From positions 1 to 64,000 of the forward strand of contig NZ_MZGU01000002.1 in the NCBI RefSeq assembly GCF_003111605.1: a stretch of DNA of 64,000 bases, written 5' to 3'. The position numbers and the translations under genes were made by a program. Source of the stretch: Methanobrevibacter woesei. GTDB lineage: Archaea > Methanobacteriota > Methanobacteria > Methanobacteriales > Methanobacteriaceae. The notes under the pieces are model-generated. The model was given only the letters and a program-made list of their open reading frames with translations, was not told the origin of the DNA and did not search any database. Shown here piece after piece: positions 18,834 to 28,956 of this stretch (positions are counted from its first letter, which is position 1; each line of letters begins with the position of its first letter).

Positions 18834-20330
18834 CTAATAATAATGAGATATTGTAAGAATTAGAAGACCTGATAAAAAGACAATAATCAAAGTTATAATC
18901 CAAGAATCAAGATCCTTTATTTTTAATTTATTCTCTTTTAAATTAACTATAAGAGGTATTAAAAGAATTATAGGTAAAAAATATCTTGCTTGAACTCCAA
19001 GAACTACATTTAATCCCACTGGTGTCCATTGAAGATATTGAATTGCATAAAATCCAACATAGACTACTAAAAAGATTATAGCTAAGAAAATTCTTTTTAT
19101 TTTACTTAAATTAACCTTATTGCAATAGAATATTGAAACTGCAAAGAAGAAAAGGAAATAAAGTATAGTTAAAAACTTGGTTCCTTTAAAACCACCATAA
19201 TGGAAGAAAGTTAACTCTGTAATAAATAAATTTGGAACTGATTTTACAATATATACTAATAAATCAATACAGATTAATGGATTTGCCAGAACAGAATTCA
19301 ACTGACCCTGGAGACTAACATTTGATGTTGTTTGAACTACATTAACTGCTTGAGAAGTGAAAATATTATTAATCAAACCTCCATAAGATAAAATAACTGC
19401 TAAAAATAGAACTATTAAAGAAGCTATAATTGCATACACTTGTTTTCTATTTTTTATTAATATTTTCCTTGGAATTATGAATATAGTTAATCCAAGAAGA
19501 ATGTAAGGAGGCTTAATTAAGCTGATTAATAAACATGATATGAAAAATATTGCCAAGTAGCTATTTTTAAGACCTTCATTATACATTTTCACCAAATAAG
19601 TTATAACAACCATTGATAAAGTTAAAATAAAGCTGTCATAGCTTACTGAACATATTTGAGCCATAAGTAGTGGTATTGTCCCCAACATCAAAAGAGGAAC
19701 TTTAAAATTATCATTAGTTACTTTAATAAGATAAAAGAACACAACTGCATAAAACAGAAGGTTGAATAATCTAGAAACCCATAATGCAAAAATAATTGGA
19801 AAGTCTAAAACCTTTGTAAATAAAATTCCTAAGGCAGATAAGAGATAGGAATAAAAAGGAGTTTGTGTAGTTACTGGCCAATAATCCTTAGAATCACCAA
19901 TAGAACTGTAAAAGCTATCAACATCTAGAAAAGTCAAACCATCATAAACAGTATTTAAAGCAAAGTAATAATCATTTACATAATAACCCTTTTCAGTTGC
20001 TTCTGGATATAGTTGCCCCTCTGTTATCAGTTCAGCACGGGTAAAGTGTGTACCCTCATCAGGAAAACCCATTGGTGGTGCTAGAACAATCAACAGAACT
20101 CCAAAAATAAGAACTATCAAAAAAGCTATTTTATGTAGATCTAATTTCTTTTTAAATGAATAATATATTAAAATACATGAAACAACAGTTAAAATAGAAA
20201 CTAAAACCAGCTCATTTTTAAAATATGTGTAGTTTTCATTGTTAAAAGAAAATAACACAAATAGCAATATAAATACCAAGTAAATAAAAATGAATTTATT
20301 ATTTGTAATTACATTACTATTAAATTTCAT
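18834..20330 (-). CDS. DUF2142-type multi-pass membrane protein
   Basis: The 498-residue protein has about a dozen hydrophobic segments and the motif PPMGFPDEGTHFTRAELI near residue 90. This acidic loop typifies DUF2142 proteins, which resemble GT-C glycosyltransferases acting at the outer membrane face on polyprenol-linked sugars. A role in cell-surface glycan or pseudomurein-linked polymer synthesis is plausible but unproven. It converges with the helicase fusion, 8 bases apart stop to stop. No clear ribosome-binding site precedes the ATG, so it may be leaderless. Confidence 0.75.
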   Translation of the reverse strand: MKFNSNVITNNKFIFIYLVFILLFVLFSFNNENYTYFKNELVLVSILTVVSCILIYYSFKKKLDLHKIAFLIVLIFGVLLIVLAPPMGFPDEGTHFTRAELITEGQLYPEATEKGYYVNDYYFALNTVYDGLTFLDVDSFYSSIGDSKDYWPVTTQTPFYSYLLSALGILFTKVLDFPIIFALWVSRLFNLLFYAVVFFYLIKVTNDNFKVPLLMLGTIPLLMAQICSVSYDSFILTLSMVVITYLVKMYNEGLKNSYLAIFFISCLLISLIKPPYILLGLTIFIIPRKILIKNRKQVYAIIASLIVLFLAVILSYGGLINNIFTSQAVNVVQTTSNVSLQGQLNSVLANPLICIDLLVYIVKSVPNLFITELTFFHYGGFKGTKFLTILYFLFFFAVSIFYCNKVNLSKIKRIFLAIIFLVVYVGFYAIQYLQWTPVGLNVVLGVQARYFLPIILLIPLIVNLKENKLKIKDLDSWIITLIIVFLSGLLILTISHYY

Positions 20331-20552
20331 ATAAATTATTTATATTTTATTAACTACTTATATTTGTAGGTTTAAATAAGAAAAAATAGAAAATTCCATA
20401 AGAATAGGATTTATGATTAAAAATAAACATTTACTCCCCCCATAAATTCTTCCTTTTTTACTAATTTTTAGGAAATTTATATTAATCATAACAATTAAAA
20501 ATTAACAATATAGTTTATAGAAACTATTCTTTTTTTAATAAAATAAATTAAT

Positions 20553-20798
20553 ATGGCAGATGCAATACATAAAGAGATGTTAAGAACAATTTCAGTTTTA
20601 ATGACAACTGCTTTCGCATTCGTTGCTGGTTCTGCTTGGAACACAGCTATTCAAGGATTAATTGAAGAATTCATACCAAAAGGTTCAGCTATCACAAGCT
20701 TACTCATTTATGCAATTGTTGTAACAATTATCGCTGTAGCAGTAACTTTATTCATTGGTAGACTTGTCGGTAAAGTTGGAATTGATATTGAAGACTAA
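20553..20798 (+). CDS. DUF5654 family small membrane protein
   Basis: This is an 81-residue protein with two membrane helices, found in many archaea as DUF5654. The first helix is introduced by HKEMLRTISVLMTTAFAFVAGSAWN and the second spans about 48-70, ending GRLVGKVGIDIED. Function unknown. It stands alone with its own promoter region and its own hairpin terminator. The codons are those of well-expressed genes (GCT, GGT, ACA), which suggests a common membrane protein. No purine-rich ribosome-binding site is visible just before the ATG. Confidence 0.8.
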   Translation: MADAIHKEMLRTISVLMTTAFAFVAGSAWNTAIQGLIEEFIPKGSAITSLLIYAIVVTIIAVAVTLFIGRLVGKVGIDIED

Positions 20799-20810
20799 AT
20801 TTAAATTAAT

Positions 20811-20848
20811 AATAGCTTATTAAAAGCTATTACCTTATTTTTTATTTT
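20811..20848 (+). terminator. Hairpin terminator after the DUF5654 gene
   Basis: AATAGCTT at 20811-20818 pairs with AAGCTATT at 20824-20831 around a 5-base loop. A T-rich stretch follows. It starts just after the stop codon. Confidence 0.7.
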
Positions 20849-20894
20849 AACATACTTTTTCTAAAAAAAAATAAAATTAGATTAAAAATCTAAT

Positions 20895-22280
20895 TTAAAC
20901 ATGTTTTATATTGGTATAATCAGATATTTCACGATTGAATGTTGCCAAATCATTTATATTAAAATCATGCACATCACTGTGGTGAGTCATTCTTGCAAAT
21001 TCCTTAATTTCATTTAAAGACTGATTCAGGAAGTTTGCAACTCTCCAAGATGATTTATCGATTTTAAATCTTTCCCTTAACTCTTCTTTTTGAGTAGCTA
21101 TTCCAACAGGACATTCTCCAGTTCCACAGATTCTATACTGCTGACAGGATGCTGCAATAATAGCTGCAGTTGCAATAGCTATAGCATCAGCACCCATAGC
21201 TAGTGCCTTTGTAAAGTCAGAAGAAACACGTAAACCACCAGTAATCACTAAATCAATATCTGATTCATGCTCATCAAGATATTTACGAGCTCTGTGAAGT
21301 GCATATACTGTAGGTACAGAAGTTGATTCACGCACAAGCAGTGGACTTGCACCAGTTCCACCACCACGACCATCCAAAGTTACAAAATCAGGATCTGCAT
21401 ATAAAACATGCTCCAAGTCATCTTCAATTCTTCCAGCAGCTATTTTAATTCCAATTGGTCTTCCTTTAGAAGTTTCTCTTAACTCATCAACAAGATCCTT
21501 TAAGTCTTCCTTTGAGTTTACCCATGGAAATGAAGCAGGTGCATGAATAGATTCCCCTTCACTGCGACCTCTAATTTCTGCAATTTCAGCAGTTACTTTA
21601 TTTCCTGGCAACTGTCCTCCCAAACCAGGTTTTGTACCCTGACCAATTTTAATATCAATAGCATCTGAATTTTGAAGGTTTTCATCTGTTACAGAGTACT
21701 TATTTGGAACATACTCAAAAATATACTTATATGAAGCATCCATTTCCTCTTTTAAGATACCTCCTTCACCACTGCACATAGCTGTTTTAGCAAGAGCACT
21801 TCCCTTTGCAAGAGCTATTTTAGATTCCCTTGATAAAGCTCCAAAGGACATGTGAGAAATATAAACTGGACTTTGCAGTACCATCGGTTTTTTAGCCTTT
21901 TTACCTATAACTGTTTCAGTATTAACTTCTGCATCATAATCCAATGGTTTAGGGTTTAGCTGACATCCCATTATAAGAATATCATCCCAGTTAGGCATTG
22001 GCATTGTAGTAGCCATTGAAGCAACAACAGATTCTCCAGATACAGCTATCTGATGAATTGTATCCATGTGTCTTTTAGTTTTATCACTTCTTGCATCACC
22101 ATGGTCATAATATAACTCTTCAGATTTATTTGATTTTTCTCCTGCTTTTTTAACCTCTTTTTCTTCGTTAAATTTTTCAATTGGTTGTTTACATACTGGA
22201 CAATGTTTTAAATCCTTTAATTTAATTCCAGTTTTTTCTTCATCATGGACATATCCACAAATGCTGCATTTATAAATCAT
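20895..22280 (-). CDS. Archaeal-type glutamate synthase, FMN/Fe-S domain, with rubredoxin-like N-terminus
   Basis: This is the FMN-binding alpha/beta-barrel part of glutamate synthase as a stand-alone archaeal protein of 461 residues. A rubredoxin-like head has cysteines at 5, 8, 27 and 30 (YKCSICGYVHDEE, HCPVCKQP). The barrel shows SPVYISHMSFGALSRESKIA, GQGTKPGLGGQLPG and GRGGGTGASPLLV. CQQYRICGTGECPVGIATQ carries the cysteines of a 3Fe-4S cluster. In the full enzyme this domain makes glutamate from 2-oxoglutarate and ammonia delivered by a glutaminase domain. No glutaminase or electron-donor subunit is next to it here; partners must lie elsewhere. Confidence 0.88.
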   Translation of the reverse strand: MIYKCSICGYVHDEEKTGIKLKDLKHCPVCKQPIEKFNEEKEVKKAGEKSNKSEELYYDHGDARSDKTKRHMDTIHQIAVSGESVVASMATTMPMPNWDDILIMGCQLNPKPLDYDAEVNTETVIGKKAKKPMVLQSPVYISHMSFGALSRESKIALAKGSALAKTAMCSGEGGILKEEMDASYKYIFEYVPNKYSVTDENLQNSDAIDIKIGQGTKPGLGGQLPGNKVTAEIAEIRGRSEGESIHAPASFPWVNSKEDLKDLVDELRETSKGRPIGIKIAAGRIEDDLEHVLYADPDFVTLDGRGGGTGASPLLVRESTSVPTVYALHRARKYLDEHESDIDLVITGGLRVSSDFTKALAMGADAIAIATAAIIAASCQQYRICGTGECPVGIATQKEELRERFKIDKSSWRVANFLNQSLNEIKEFARMTHHSDVHDFNINDLATFNREISDYTNIKHV

Positions 22281-22372
22281 AGTACCACATCTTTATGTTG
22301 AATAGTATAACTAACTGATTTAATATAATTTGTTAAAAAATTAAAAAAAGAGAGATATTTAAAAAAAAATAA

Positions 22373-22993
22373 TTAAAATTGAACTTTAGGAACCATTCTG
22401 GATTCATCATCACTTTCAAAGAAATCAGCTTCATTAAAATTAAACATCTTTGCAACTACATTGCTTGGAAACTGTTCACAGCTATTGTTGTAGGTAAAAA
22501 CAGCATTATTATAACTTTCCCTATAAGATGCAATAAGATTTTCAGTATTTTCAAGCTGATTTTGTAAATTCAAGAAGTTTTCATTAGCTTTCAAATCAGG
22601 ATAAGCTTCAACAATAGCAAATAATGACATTAAAGAGTCTGAAACCTGTTTATTTGAAGTTGCCATTTCAGGCACTGTAGTTGCATTTAAAAGACCTGAT
22701 CTTGCCTCTATTACTTCCCTTAAAGTTTTATTTTCATGCCCGGCATATCCTTTAACTGTTTCTACAAGATTATAAATTAAATCTGCTCTTCTGTTTAACT
22801 GAACTTCAATTTTACTCCATGCATTTTTTACCATGTTTTTATCATTAACTAGCTGGTTATATTCATGTATAATAAAGTATGCAACAATTGCAAGAACAAT
22901 AATGATTACCCATGAACCTGGAAGGAAATTATTAACCCATGATGCCAGTACTAAAATAAGAAATCCAATTAAACATTTTATAAAGAAATTCAT
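22373..22993 (-). CDS. lemA: LemA family protein
   Basis: The 206-residue protein has an N-terminal membrane helix (about 4-39) and then the LemA helical bundle. The typical opening is YNQLVNDKNMVKNAWSKIEV, followed by QLNRRADLIYNLVETVKGYA, and YNNAVFTYNNSCEQFPSNVVA near the end. LemA proteins are widespread and of uncertain function. I start at MNFFIKC, which has a GGAT box, rather than 14 codons upstream. It is divergent from the FUSC-family gene at 23091. Confidence 0.9.
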   Translation of the reverse strand: MNFFIKCLIGFLILVLASWVNNFLPGSWVIIIVLAIVAYFIIHEYNQLVNDKNMVKNAWSKIEVQLNRRADLIYNLVETVKGYAGHENKTLREVIEARSGLLNATTVPEMATSNKQVSDSLMSLFAIVEAYPDLKANENFLNLQNQLENTENLIASYRESYNNAVFTYNNSCEQFPSNVVAKMFNFNEADFFESDDESRMVPKVQF

Positions 22994-23090
22994 TATATCC
23001 AATCCAATTTTCTCTAAATGATAATATGTACACAATATGTTAATAATGATTTCTAAACTTTAATAACCTATAAAAATAAACTTTTAGTTA

Positions 23091-25106
23091 ATGACTGAAT
23101 CTGATTTAGAGAAAATAAATATTGTTAAAAGAATAATCAATGTATTTCACAGAAAACCTTCACCTCAATGGGAAAATATCCTTATTGTGGGCTGTGGAAT
23201 GATTTTAACCTTGGCAATAGCTATATTTTTAGGATTAACCAACTATCTGGATTTAATCATTATTGTTACAACCATTGTGGAAATGTTTGTTGTTCAGAAA
23301 ATACCTCTAAAAAGAATGGCAAGGTTTCTCTTAATCCTATCACTGTCAACAGGAGCTACTTTCCTAACAGCTACTTTAAGTGTTGGCAATTTAGCTGTTG
23401 CAGTATTTTTCTTTATAATCTGGTTTTTGATTTTTGTTATTTTGCAGTTAAGTGAAAGTCCACTTGCTAAAATTGGTTTAAGCAATATTTTCACTTTCTT
23501 TTTTGCAGCTACACAAATTGAAACCATGAATCTTATAGTATTTCCAGTTATGGGATTTTTAATTGTTATAGTTGCATCTATTCCAATGTTTATATCAGAA
23601 ATTGGCAGAAGAGATCCTCATAAAAGAAGACTGCTTGCTGAATTATTTGATGAAGACATTACATTTCATGAGTTTCTTGAAAACAGAGAAAAGATTCTTA
23701 AAAGTGATGATTCAGCACGTGTTAAAAGTTTAATAGCTATTGCCATGAGCTTTTTTATAGCGGGAAATAATATTAAAAGCCTTTCACACTTTTTAAATCC
23801 TGAATCTTTTGAAAGATATAAACCCTTTGAAAATGAGATTAACAGACTGTTAAATAAAGTAAAGAATGCTATTTTAGGTGCCTATGATTATGATTTTGAG
23901 CTTAATTTAGGATATATCACTGAGTTTCAAAAGGACTTGGAATTTAAGTTAAACTCCATTGATGATTTATCTCCAAAATTAGAACTCTTTAATCTATCAA
24001 TAAGAAAATATAAGACAATGTTTGAGGATTTAAATCTCGTTTTAGCTGATAAAAAGGTGCTTGAAGAGATTGAAATTCATCCGCCATATAACTTCAGATT
24101 AAATCTTAAAAACAATTTATCTTTTAGCAATAATAAATTAAGATATTCTATCAGATTTGCAGTTGCAAGTTTTTTAGGTTTTACTGCAGATATATTACTT
24201 CATAGTCAGCCGTTATATCCTACAACATTATTTACAGGTTTTACATTATCTCCAAATCAGATAAATACTAAAAAATTAGTTTATCTTAAAGCTGTAAGTA
24301 CTGCAATTGGAGCTGTTTTATCAATTCTCATTATTAATATCCTATTTAACTACAAAATAGAAGATTTGGCCTTTATAATAGCTGCCATATCCTTTTTACT
24401 TTTCTTTGTATTTGAAGAAGACAAACATATAGCAATGATATTCTTTATGCTTGGAATCAGCTTATCAATGCCACTTCATTTAGTGCCACATACAGCTGTT
24501 GAACATTTAGTTGCAACTTTAATTGGAGTTATAATAGTTTTAGTTGTTAATTACTTTGTATTTCCAAATGATAATGATAATCTATGTAATCTTATACTTA
24601 AGAAAATAAAGATTACAGAAGATTTTATTAACGATACATTAGTTCTTAAAAAAGACACCTATAAATCAACTAAAAAGATTATCATCAATAACTCAGATAT
24701 AAGTAAAATTATTGATGAAATAAATGCAAATTATTACAATGTTGATAAAGATATTATAATCTTCAGTGAATTAAATGATACTTTAGGAGAAATTCGTGAT
24801 ATAATTATAGGTATAGATACATACATTGATAAAAATTCCATAGATTACAACTTTTCAAAAATCAATAGATTAACTAAAGAATTTTTCATGTTTATGAGTT
24901 ATGCAATATCTGAAGAAAAATACATATTAAATGAAGATTACAACTTCAAAGAGCTGGAATCAGAAATCAATAAGATAGGAAATGAAATAAGTGTATTAAA
25001 ACCTTCATTTGAAAGTATTTTAAATAGCCTTCAATATATAAATAATTTAATTATTAAAGGAGAATCAAAACAACTATTTGATATTTATAATGAAGATTTA
25101 GTTTAA
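23091..25106 (+). CDS. FUSC-family (aromatic acid exporter-like) membrane protein
   Basis: The 671-residue protein has the two-block layout of the FUSC superfamily: one set of membrane helices (about 30-165), a cytoplasmic helical region (170-355), a second membrane set (about 360-500) and a soluble C-terminus. The second block starts NNKLRYSIRFAVASFLGFTA, the characteristic entry of this fold. Family members export small aromatic acids or act in stress tolerance; the substrate here is unknown. Two small genes follow closely (13 bases, then an 8-base overlap), so these three probably form one operon. Confidence 0.8.
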   Translation: MTESDLEKINIVKRIINVFHRKPSPQWENILIVGCGMILTLAIAIFLGLTNYLDLIIIVTTIVEMFVVQKIPLKRMARFLLILSLSTGATFLTATLSVGNLAVAVFFFIIWFLIFVILQLSESPLAKIGLSNIFTFFFAATQIETMNLIVFPVMGFLIVIVASIPMFISEIGRRDPHKRRLLAELFDEDITFHEFLENREKILKSDDSARVKSLIAIAMSFFIAGNNIKSLSHFLNPESFERYKPFENEINRLLNKVKNAILGAYDYDFELNLGYITEFQKDLEFKLNSIDDLSPKLELFNLSIRKYKTMFEDLNLVLADKKVLEEIEIHPPYNFRLNLKNNLSFSNNKLRYSIRFAVASFLGFTADILLHSQPLYPTTLFTGFTLSPNQINTKKLVYLKAVSTAIGAVLSILIINILFNYKIEDLAFIIAAISFLLFFVFEEDKHIAMIFFMLGISLSMPLHLVPHTAVEHLVATLIGVIIVLVVNYFVFPNDNDNLCNLILKKIKITEDFINDTLVLKKDTYKSTKKIIINNSDISKIIDEINANYYNVDKDIIIFSELNDTLGEIRDIIIGIDTYIDKNSIDYNFSKINRLTKEFFMFMSYAISEEKYILNEDYNFKELESEINKIGNEISVLKPSFESILNSLQYINNLIIKGESKQLFDIYNEDLV

Positions 25107-25119
25107 TAGAGATGATTTG

Positions 25120-25335
25120 ATGTTATCACCATATGTATCTGCAATAATATCCTTTTTTATTCCCGGATTAGGCCAGATTTGTAAAGGAGAAATAATAAAA
25201 GGCATAATTTTATTTATAATAGCTATGATAATATTTATTGTTTTAAAAACTTATTTAACTCAAAATATTGGGTTAATTTATATTTACAATTTATTCACTG
25301 CATATGAAGCATATAGGGGGAAACTAAATGGATAA
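25120..25335 (+). CDS. Small two-helix membrane protein, TM2-like
   Basis: This 71-residue protein has two membrane helices. The first ends in IPGLGQICKGEIIKGI, the PGLGQ..KG signature of TM2/DUF5683-like proteins. The second covers about 25-45. Function unknown. I start at the ATG at 25120; a TTG lies directly before it. It overlaps the next gene by 8 bases, which implies translational coupling. Confidence 0.75.
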   Translation: MLSPYVSAIISFFIPGLGQICKGEIIKGIILFIIAMIIFIVLKTYLTQNIGLIYIYNLFTAYEAYRGKLNG

Positions 25336-25870
25336 TGCATTAATAGAGCTTAAAAATAATGAAGAAATTTATAAAAGCACATTAATGGAAAATTTAGTAA
25401 GAATAGCTAAAACAATATCTGTTTTTGATCAGATGAACTTATCTTCAAGCATAAAAAATGATATGAATCATGTTCAGGGTGCTTATCAGGATGAATTCAG
25501 TGATTTATATGTTAAAGGATTTATAATGCGCATAAATGAAGTTAGACAAAAAACAGTCACATATACCGATGATGTGATTGATAAAAATAGTTATTGTGAT
25601 GCTATTGATTTACTTATACATCAGGAAGAACTTAATCGTCAGGAAGAAGAAGGTGAAAATGAAAAATTTAGAGATGTTTACACAATAATCTCTTTATATA
25701 CAACATTTGTTATTGATGAACCAATCCATCCAGTTGGATCTCCATTTCCAGGTCATCAGCAAGTGGAATATATTAATGGAATATATTACTGTCCTGTTAA
25801 AAAAAATAATGAGGATAATCCAAGAGCTGTTTGTAAATTCTGTGTAGCAGAACAAACAATCGACTCCTAG
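25328..25870 (+). CDS. DUF2115 (UPF0305) family protein of methanogens
   Basis: The 180-residue protein ends with the family signature HPVGSPFPGHQQVEYING, then YYCPVKKNNEDNPRAVCKFC. The cysteines (YYCP, VCKFC) could bind a metal. DUF2115 is found almost only in methanogens and has no proven function. The N-terminal half is helical. GGGG lies ahead of the ATG within the preceding gene, which it overlaps. Its downstream neighbour converges on it. Confidence 0.85.
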   Translation: MDNALIELKNNEEIYKSTLMENLVRIAKTISVFDQMNLSSSIKNDMNHVQGAYQDEFSDLYVKGFIMRINEVRQKTVTYTDDVIDKNSYCDAIDLLIHQEELNRQEEEGENEKFRDVYTIISLYTTFVIDEPIHPVGSPFPGHQQVEYINGIYYCPVKKNNEDNPRAVCKFCVAEQTIDS

Positions 25871-25880
25871 ATTAATTTTT

Positions 25881-27302
25881 TTATCTGTTTACTGGATATT
25901 GTGAATAGTTTTGAGCTCTTTTTTGGATTTGGGCAAATTTATCATTAACTAAGAGTTCACCATCTCTAAAGACAGTCTGCAATATATCCTCACCCTCTTC
26001 ATCATATTTAATGGTTTTGAAGTTATTGCCATCCTTAATTAATTTAAATCTACCTGTTTTTGATTTTTTACTACTGTCCAATGGATTTTTAAAGATGTCA
26101 AACCATTTTCCATCTCTTTTTTGAGCAGAACATTTAAATGCATTTCTTTGAGTGTCACGAGTTACTGCTGAGTGCAATCCTCCACCCATACCAAAGATAA
26201 TGTTTTCAGCTGCCCATCCATTTGATTTCATAGCAAATAAAATATCCCTTATTTTGTGATAGTTTAAACCATCTCCCCATAAAAGACCAATATTTGAATC
26301 AAAGACTTTATATCCTTTATCTGTTTTATAGCTTCCAAAACCGCTTTCAAGGATATTTAAACAGTCTAAAGTAGTTGAAACAGGTTCACCACTATCTGGT
26401 CTAAAAACTACTTTATTTGATTCAGTTTTGTCTAAAAATTTCCATATTGCTTCATTAAGCTGGCATCCTTCAGTGGTTGCTTCAGCCAGGAAGTTACGGT
26501 AATTATAGCTGTCAATAACTATTGACAATATTCCATCTTTAGCATTTTTAATTATATTTAATGCCTGATTTATTTCTAATTCTGGTCCTAAAGCAGTCAT
26601 TACACTGTGTTCTGTTGCCTGAACTGAAAATCCATAAAGGTTTGAATCATTATAGTATTTTCCAGGCACAGTCAATGCAGGTATGTTATCAGTACCTTTA
26701 AAGTTAAGTAAAGATGCTGAACCACAGAGCATTGCTGATTCATTTGATGTTGCTCCTCTATAACCAAAATCATGTAACATAAATTCAAGATTATCCTTAC
26801 ATGATCCAGTTACATCTAAATAGAACTCACATAGCTTTTTAACCTCTGCAGTTAATGTAGCTATTGTTGAAGGATACCATACTTGAAGAAGTAATGATTC
26901 CAGATAATTAGGAAGCCAGAAACAATGTTTATCAGTATTTTCAACAGTCATTAACACATTTCCAACATTTACTGGCATACCTTCTGGGACCGCTTTAATT
27001 TCAACTGGTAGTTTTCCATCTAACTCATTAGCTATGTATAACCAGTCAGAAAGATTGAAAATATCTTCACCAATATGGCTGTTAACTAAATCATTAGCTT
27101 CAAGTACTTTTTCTTCTGAGACTACAGAGCCTTCTAAATATTTTTTAATAATATACTGAAGTCCGTAGAATACTGTTCTATTAAACTCAGCCCCTACTCT
27201 ACTTTCAAGGTATGAATAAATCTTTTCTGTACCTTTTGGGTAGAAATAATGGTGAGTTACCTTGTAGCTGTCTGTTAAAAGACAAATATTGTTTTCATAC
27301 AT
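25881..27302 (-). CDS. nadV: Nicotinamide phosphoribosyltransferase (NAMPT/NadV type)
   Basis: The enzyme joins nicotinamide to PRPP, giving NMN for NAD salvage. The 473 residues follow NAMPT closely: LLTDSYKVTHHYFYPKGTEK at 9-28, HDFGYRGATSNESAMLCGSA, NFKGTDNIPAL, and FGMGGGLHSAVTRDTQRNAF near the end, which carries the phosphate-binding glycines and the RDT motif. The Asp in HDFGYRG is the position linked to nicotinamide rather than nicotinate preference. GGTGA lies before the ATG. It is a single-gene unit. The family is patchy in archaea, which points to transfer. Confidence 0.9.
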   Translation of the reverse strand: MYENNICLLTDSYKVTHHYFYPKGTEKIYSYLESRVGAEFNRTVFYGLQYIIKKYLEGSVVSEEKVLEANDLVNSHIGEDIFNLSDWLYIANELDGKLPVEIKAVPEGMPVNVGNVLMTVENTDKHCFWLPNYLESLLLQVWYPSTIATLTAEVKKLCEFYLDVTGSCKDNLEFMLHDFGYRGATSNESAMLCGSASLLNFKGTDNIPALTVPGKYYNDSNLYGFSVQATEHSVMTALGPELEINQALNIIKNAKDGILSIVIDSYNYRNFLAEATTEGCQLNEAIWKFLDKTESNKVVFRPDSGEPVSTTLDCLNILESGFGSYKTDKGYKVFDSNIGLLWGDGLNYHKIRDILFAMKSNGWAAENIIFGMGGGLHSAVTRDTQRNAFKCSAQKRDGKWFDIFKNPLDSSKKSKTGRFKLIKDGNNFKTIKYDEEGEDILQTVFRDGELLVNDKFAQIQKRAQNYSQYPVNR

Positions 27303-27481
27303 TTTTTCACCATATTCCCAAGTTTATACTAATTTGTACACAAAATAATTTGTGTGAATAAGATTTTAGATTTTTGAACTATTTAAAGTTTTCTGTTAAA
27401 ATAAGGAATAGCTATTAAAAAATGTTTAAAAAATAAGAGTTAATTTAGAAAATAGAAAAAAAGAAGAATAATAAATTTTTA

Positions 27482-27850
27482 TTATTCCATACTAGGCAAA
27501 TATTTTTGGTCAGATGGATAGGAAGAACCTATTAATTCTCCAGTGTTTACATCATATTGACGGAAATTACCATCAGAATATTCAACTTGCCTATAATAAC
27601 CTTCACCATTTTGATAATTGAATTCTACAGATTCACTTACAACATATGGATCATTAGAAGAATCTCCACCTGCTGAGTTTTGACTACTGCTAACACTTGA
27701 TGTGTCAACTGTTGTATTATTAGTGATATTGGTTATATTTGTGCTATTAGAATCATCAGAACTATCGCCAGTTAAAAAAACAGCACTTACTGCCCCAATT
27801 ACTACAACAATAATAATTATAATAGCAATTAAAAGTTTATTATTATCCAT
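27482..27850 (-). CDS. Small membrane-anchored surface protein with Asn/Thr-rich stalk (family A)
   Basis: Function unknown. The 122-residue protein has an N-terminal membrane helix (5-27), a stalk rich in Ser, Asn and Thr with several N-x-T sequons, and a small tyrosine-rich outer domain. The domain (VEYSDGNFRQYDVNTGELIG) matches that of the protein at 12182-12592, so the two are paralogues. AGGAGG lies 7 bases before the ATG, a strong ribosome-binding site. It stands alone, divergent from the transporter at 27976. Confidence 0.75.
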   Translation of the reverse strand: MDNNKLLIAIIIIIVVVIGAVSAVFLTGDSSDDSNSTNITNITNNTTVDTSSVSSSQNSAGGDSSNDPYVVSESVEFNYQNGEGYYRQVEYSDGNFRQYDVNTGELIGSSYPSDQKYLPSME

Positions 27851-27975
27851 AAATAAACCTCCTTTTCTGATTTATTAATAATTAGTCAACCTTATTAAAA
27901 AATATTTCCTTTTCAGTATATAAAAAGAAAGAATTAATAAAAATAAAAAATAAAAATAATTCAAGGTGAATTTAA

Positions 27976-28605
27976 ATGTTTAAAAATATTACTAAAACAG
28001 ATGCATTTTCTATTTTTACTGCTTTTTTCTGCAGTTGTTTAATTATTAGTAATGTTTTAGCCTTTAAAACCTTTGAGATTTCATTTATAACATTGCCATG
28101 TGCAGTAATTATTTTCCCTGTGCTTTATATTGTAAATGATGTTTTAACTGAAATCTACGGATTTGAAAAAGTAAAAAATATAATCTTTTTAGGATTTTTC
28201 CTTAATTTAATAGCTGTTATTGCTTATGAGATAGCTATTTACCTTCCTGCTCCAAGTTATTTTGTCGGTGCTGATGCCTTTGCACTGGTACTTGGAAACA
28301 GTTTAAGAATTTTAATTGCATCGTTTATCTCATATATTGTAGGATCACTTGTAAACTCCTATATTATGGACAGATTAAAAGCAAAATTCGAAAAATATCT
28401 CTTCGGCAGATGTATACTCTCTACACTTTGTGGAGAAGGACTTGATGCTTTAATATTTATTTCAATAGCTTTTATAGGAACAATGCCATTTGAAGCGCTT
28501 CTTATAATGATTGTTGCTCAGGCATTATTTAAAACAGCCTATGAAATTGTTATTTATCCATTAACAAGATTTATAATAAATAAAGTAAAAGGATTACCTC
28601 AATAG
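27976..28605 (+). CDS. VUT-family queuosine/archaeosine precursor transporter (YhhQ-like)
   Basis: The 209-residue protein has six membrane helices and the family motifs: SCLIISNVLAFKTFEI at the start, IFPVLYIVNDVLTEIYGFEK with its conserved DVLTE, and an ending in YEIVIYPLTRFIINKVK. The family imports deazaguanine precursors such as preQ0 for modified tRNA bases. In archaea the product would feed archaeosine, an inference from the family. GGTGA precedes the ATG by 6 bases. Confidence 0.88.
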   Translation: MFKNITKTDAFSIFTAFFCSCLIISNVLAFKTFEISFITLPCAVIIFPVLYIVNDVLTEIYGFEKVKNIIFLGFFLNLIAVIAYEIAIYLPAPSYFVGADAFALVLGNSLRILIASFISYIVGSLVNSYIMDRLKAKFEKYLFGRCILSTLCGEGLDALIFISIAFIGTMPFEALLIMIVAQALFKTAYEIVIYPLTRFIINKVKGLPQ

Positions 28606-28607
28606 GT

Positions 28608-28934
28608 TTAATATGACTTCTGCATTGCATATATTGCTTCAAGGCCCTGTGAAACTCTATCTAAAAAAAGAGTATCATCCTTTAGACTTTCAATGTAGTG
28701 AATCATATTTAATCTTAAATCCTCTAATTTTATACGTGCCTCCAAATCATCAAAATTTAGAGTAAAAATAAAAGCATAACAAATATCACCATCATGTGAA
28801 ACTAATTTCCAGGTTAATCCATCCATCTTTAAAACATGAACTTTCCATTTGTCAATCCATGCTTCAATAGCTTCACTAACAGATTCAACATCAAAATCTG
28901 AGTCTATTTCAAAAAAAGAGCTTCCAAAAGTCAT
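28608..28934 (-). CDS. Hypothetical protein, 108 residues
   Basis: Not recognised. It is a soluble acidic protein with no cysteine motif; the N-terminal half (FFEIDSDFDVESVSEAIEAW) and the TWKLVSHDGDICYAFIFTLN strand region suggest an alpha/beta fold. It lies 22 bases after another small unknown gene in the same direction, so the two may form an operon. No ribosome-binding site is visible. Confidence 0.6.
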   Translation of the reverse strand: MTFGSSFFEIDSDFDVESVSEAIEAWIDKWKVHVLKMDGLTWKLVSHDGDICYAFIFTLNFDDLEARIKLEDLRLNMIHYIESLKDDTLFLDRVSQGLEAIYAMQKSY

Positions 28935-28956
28935 AATTAAAAATTAAAAAAAGTAA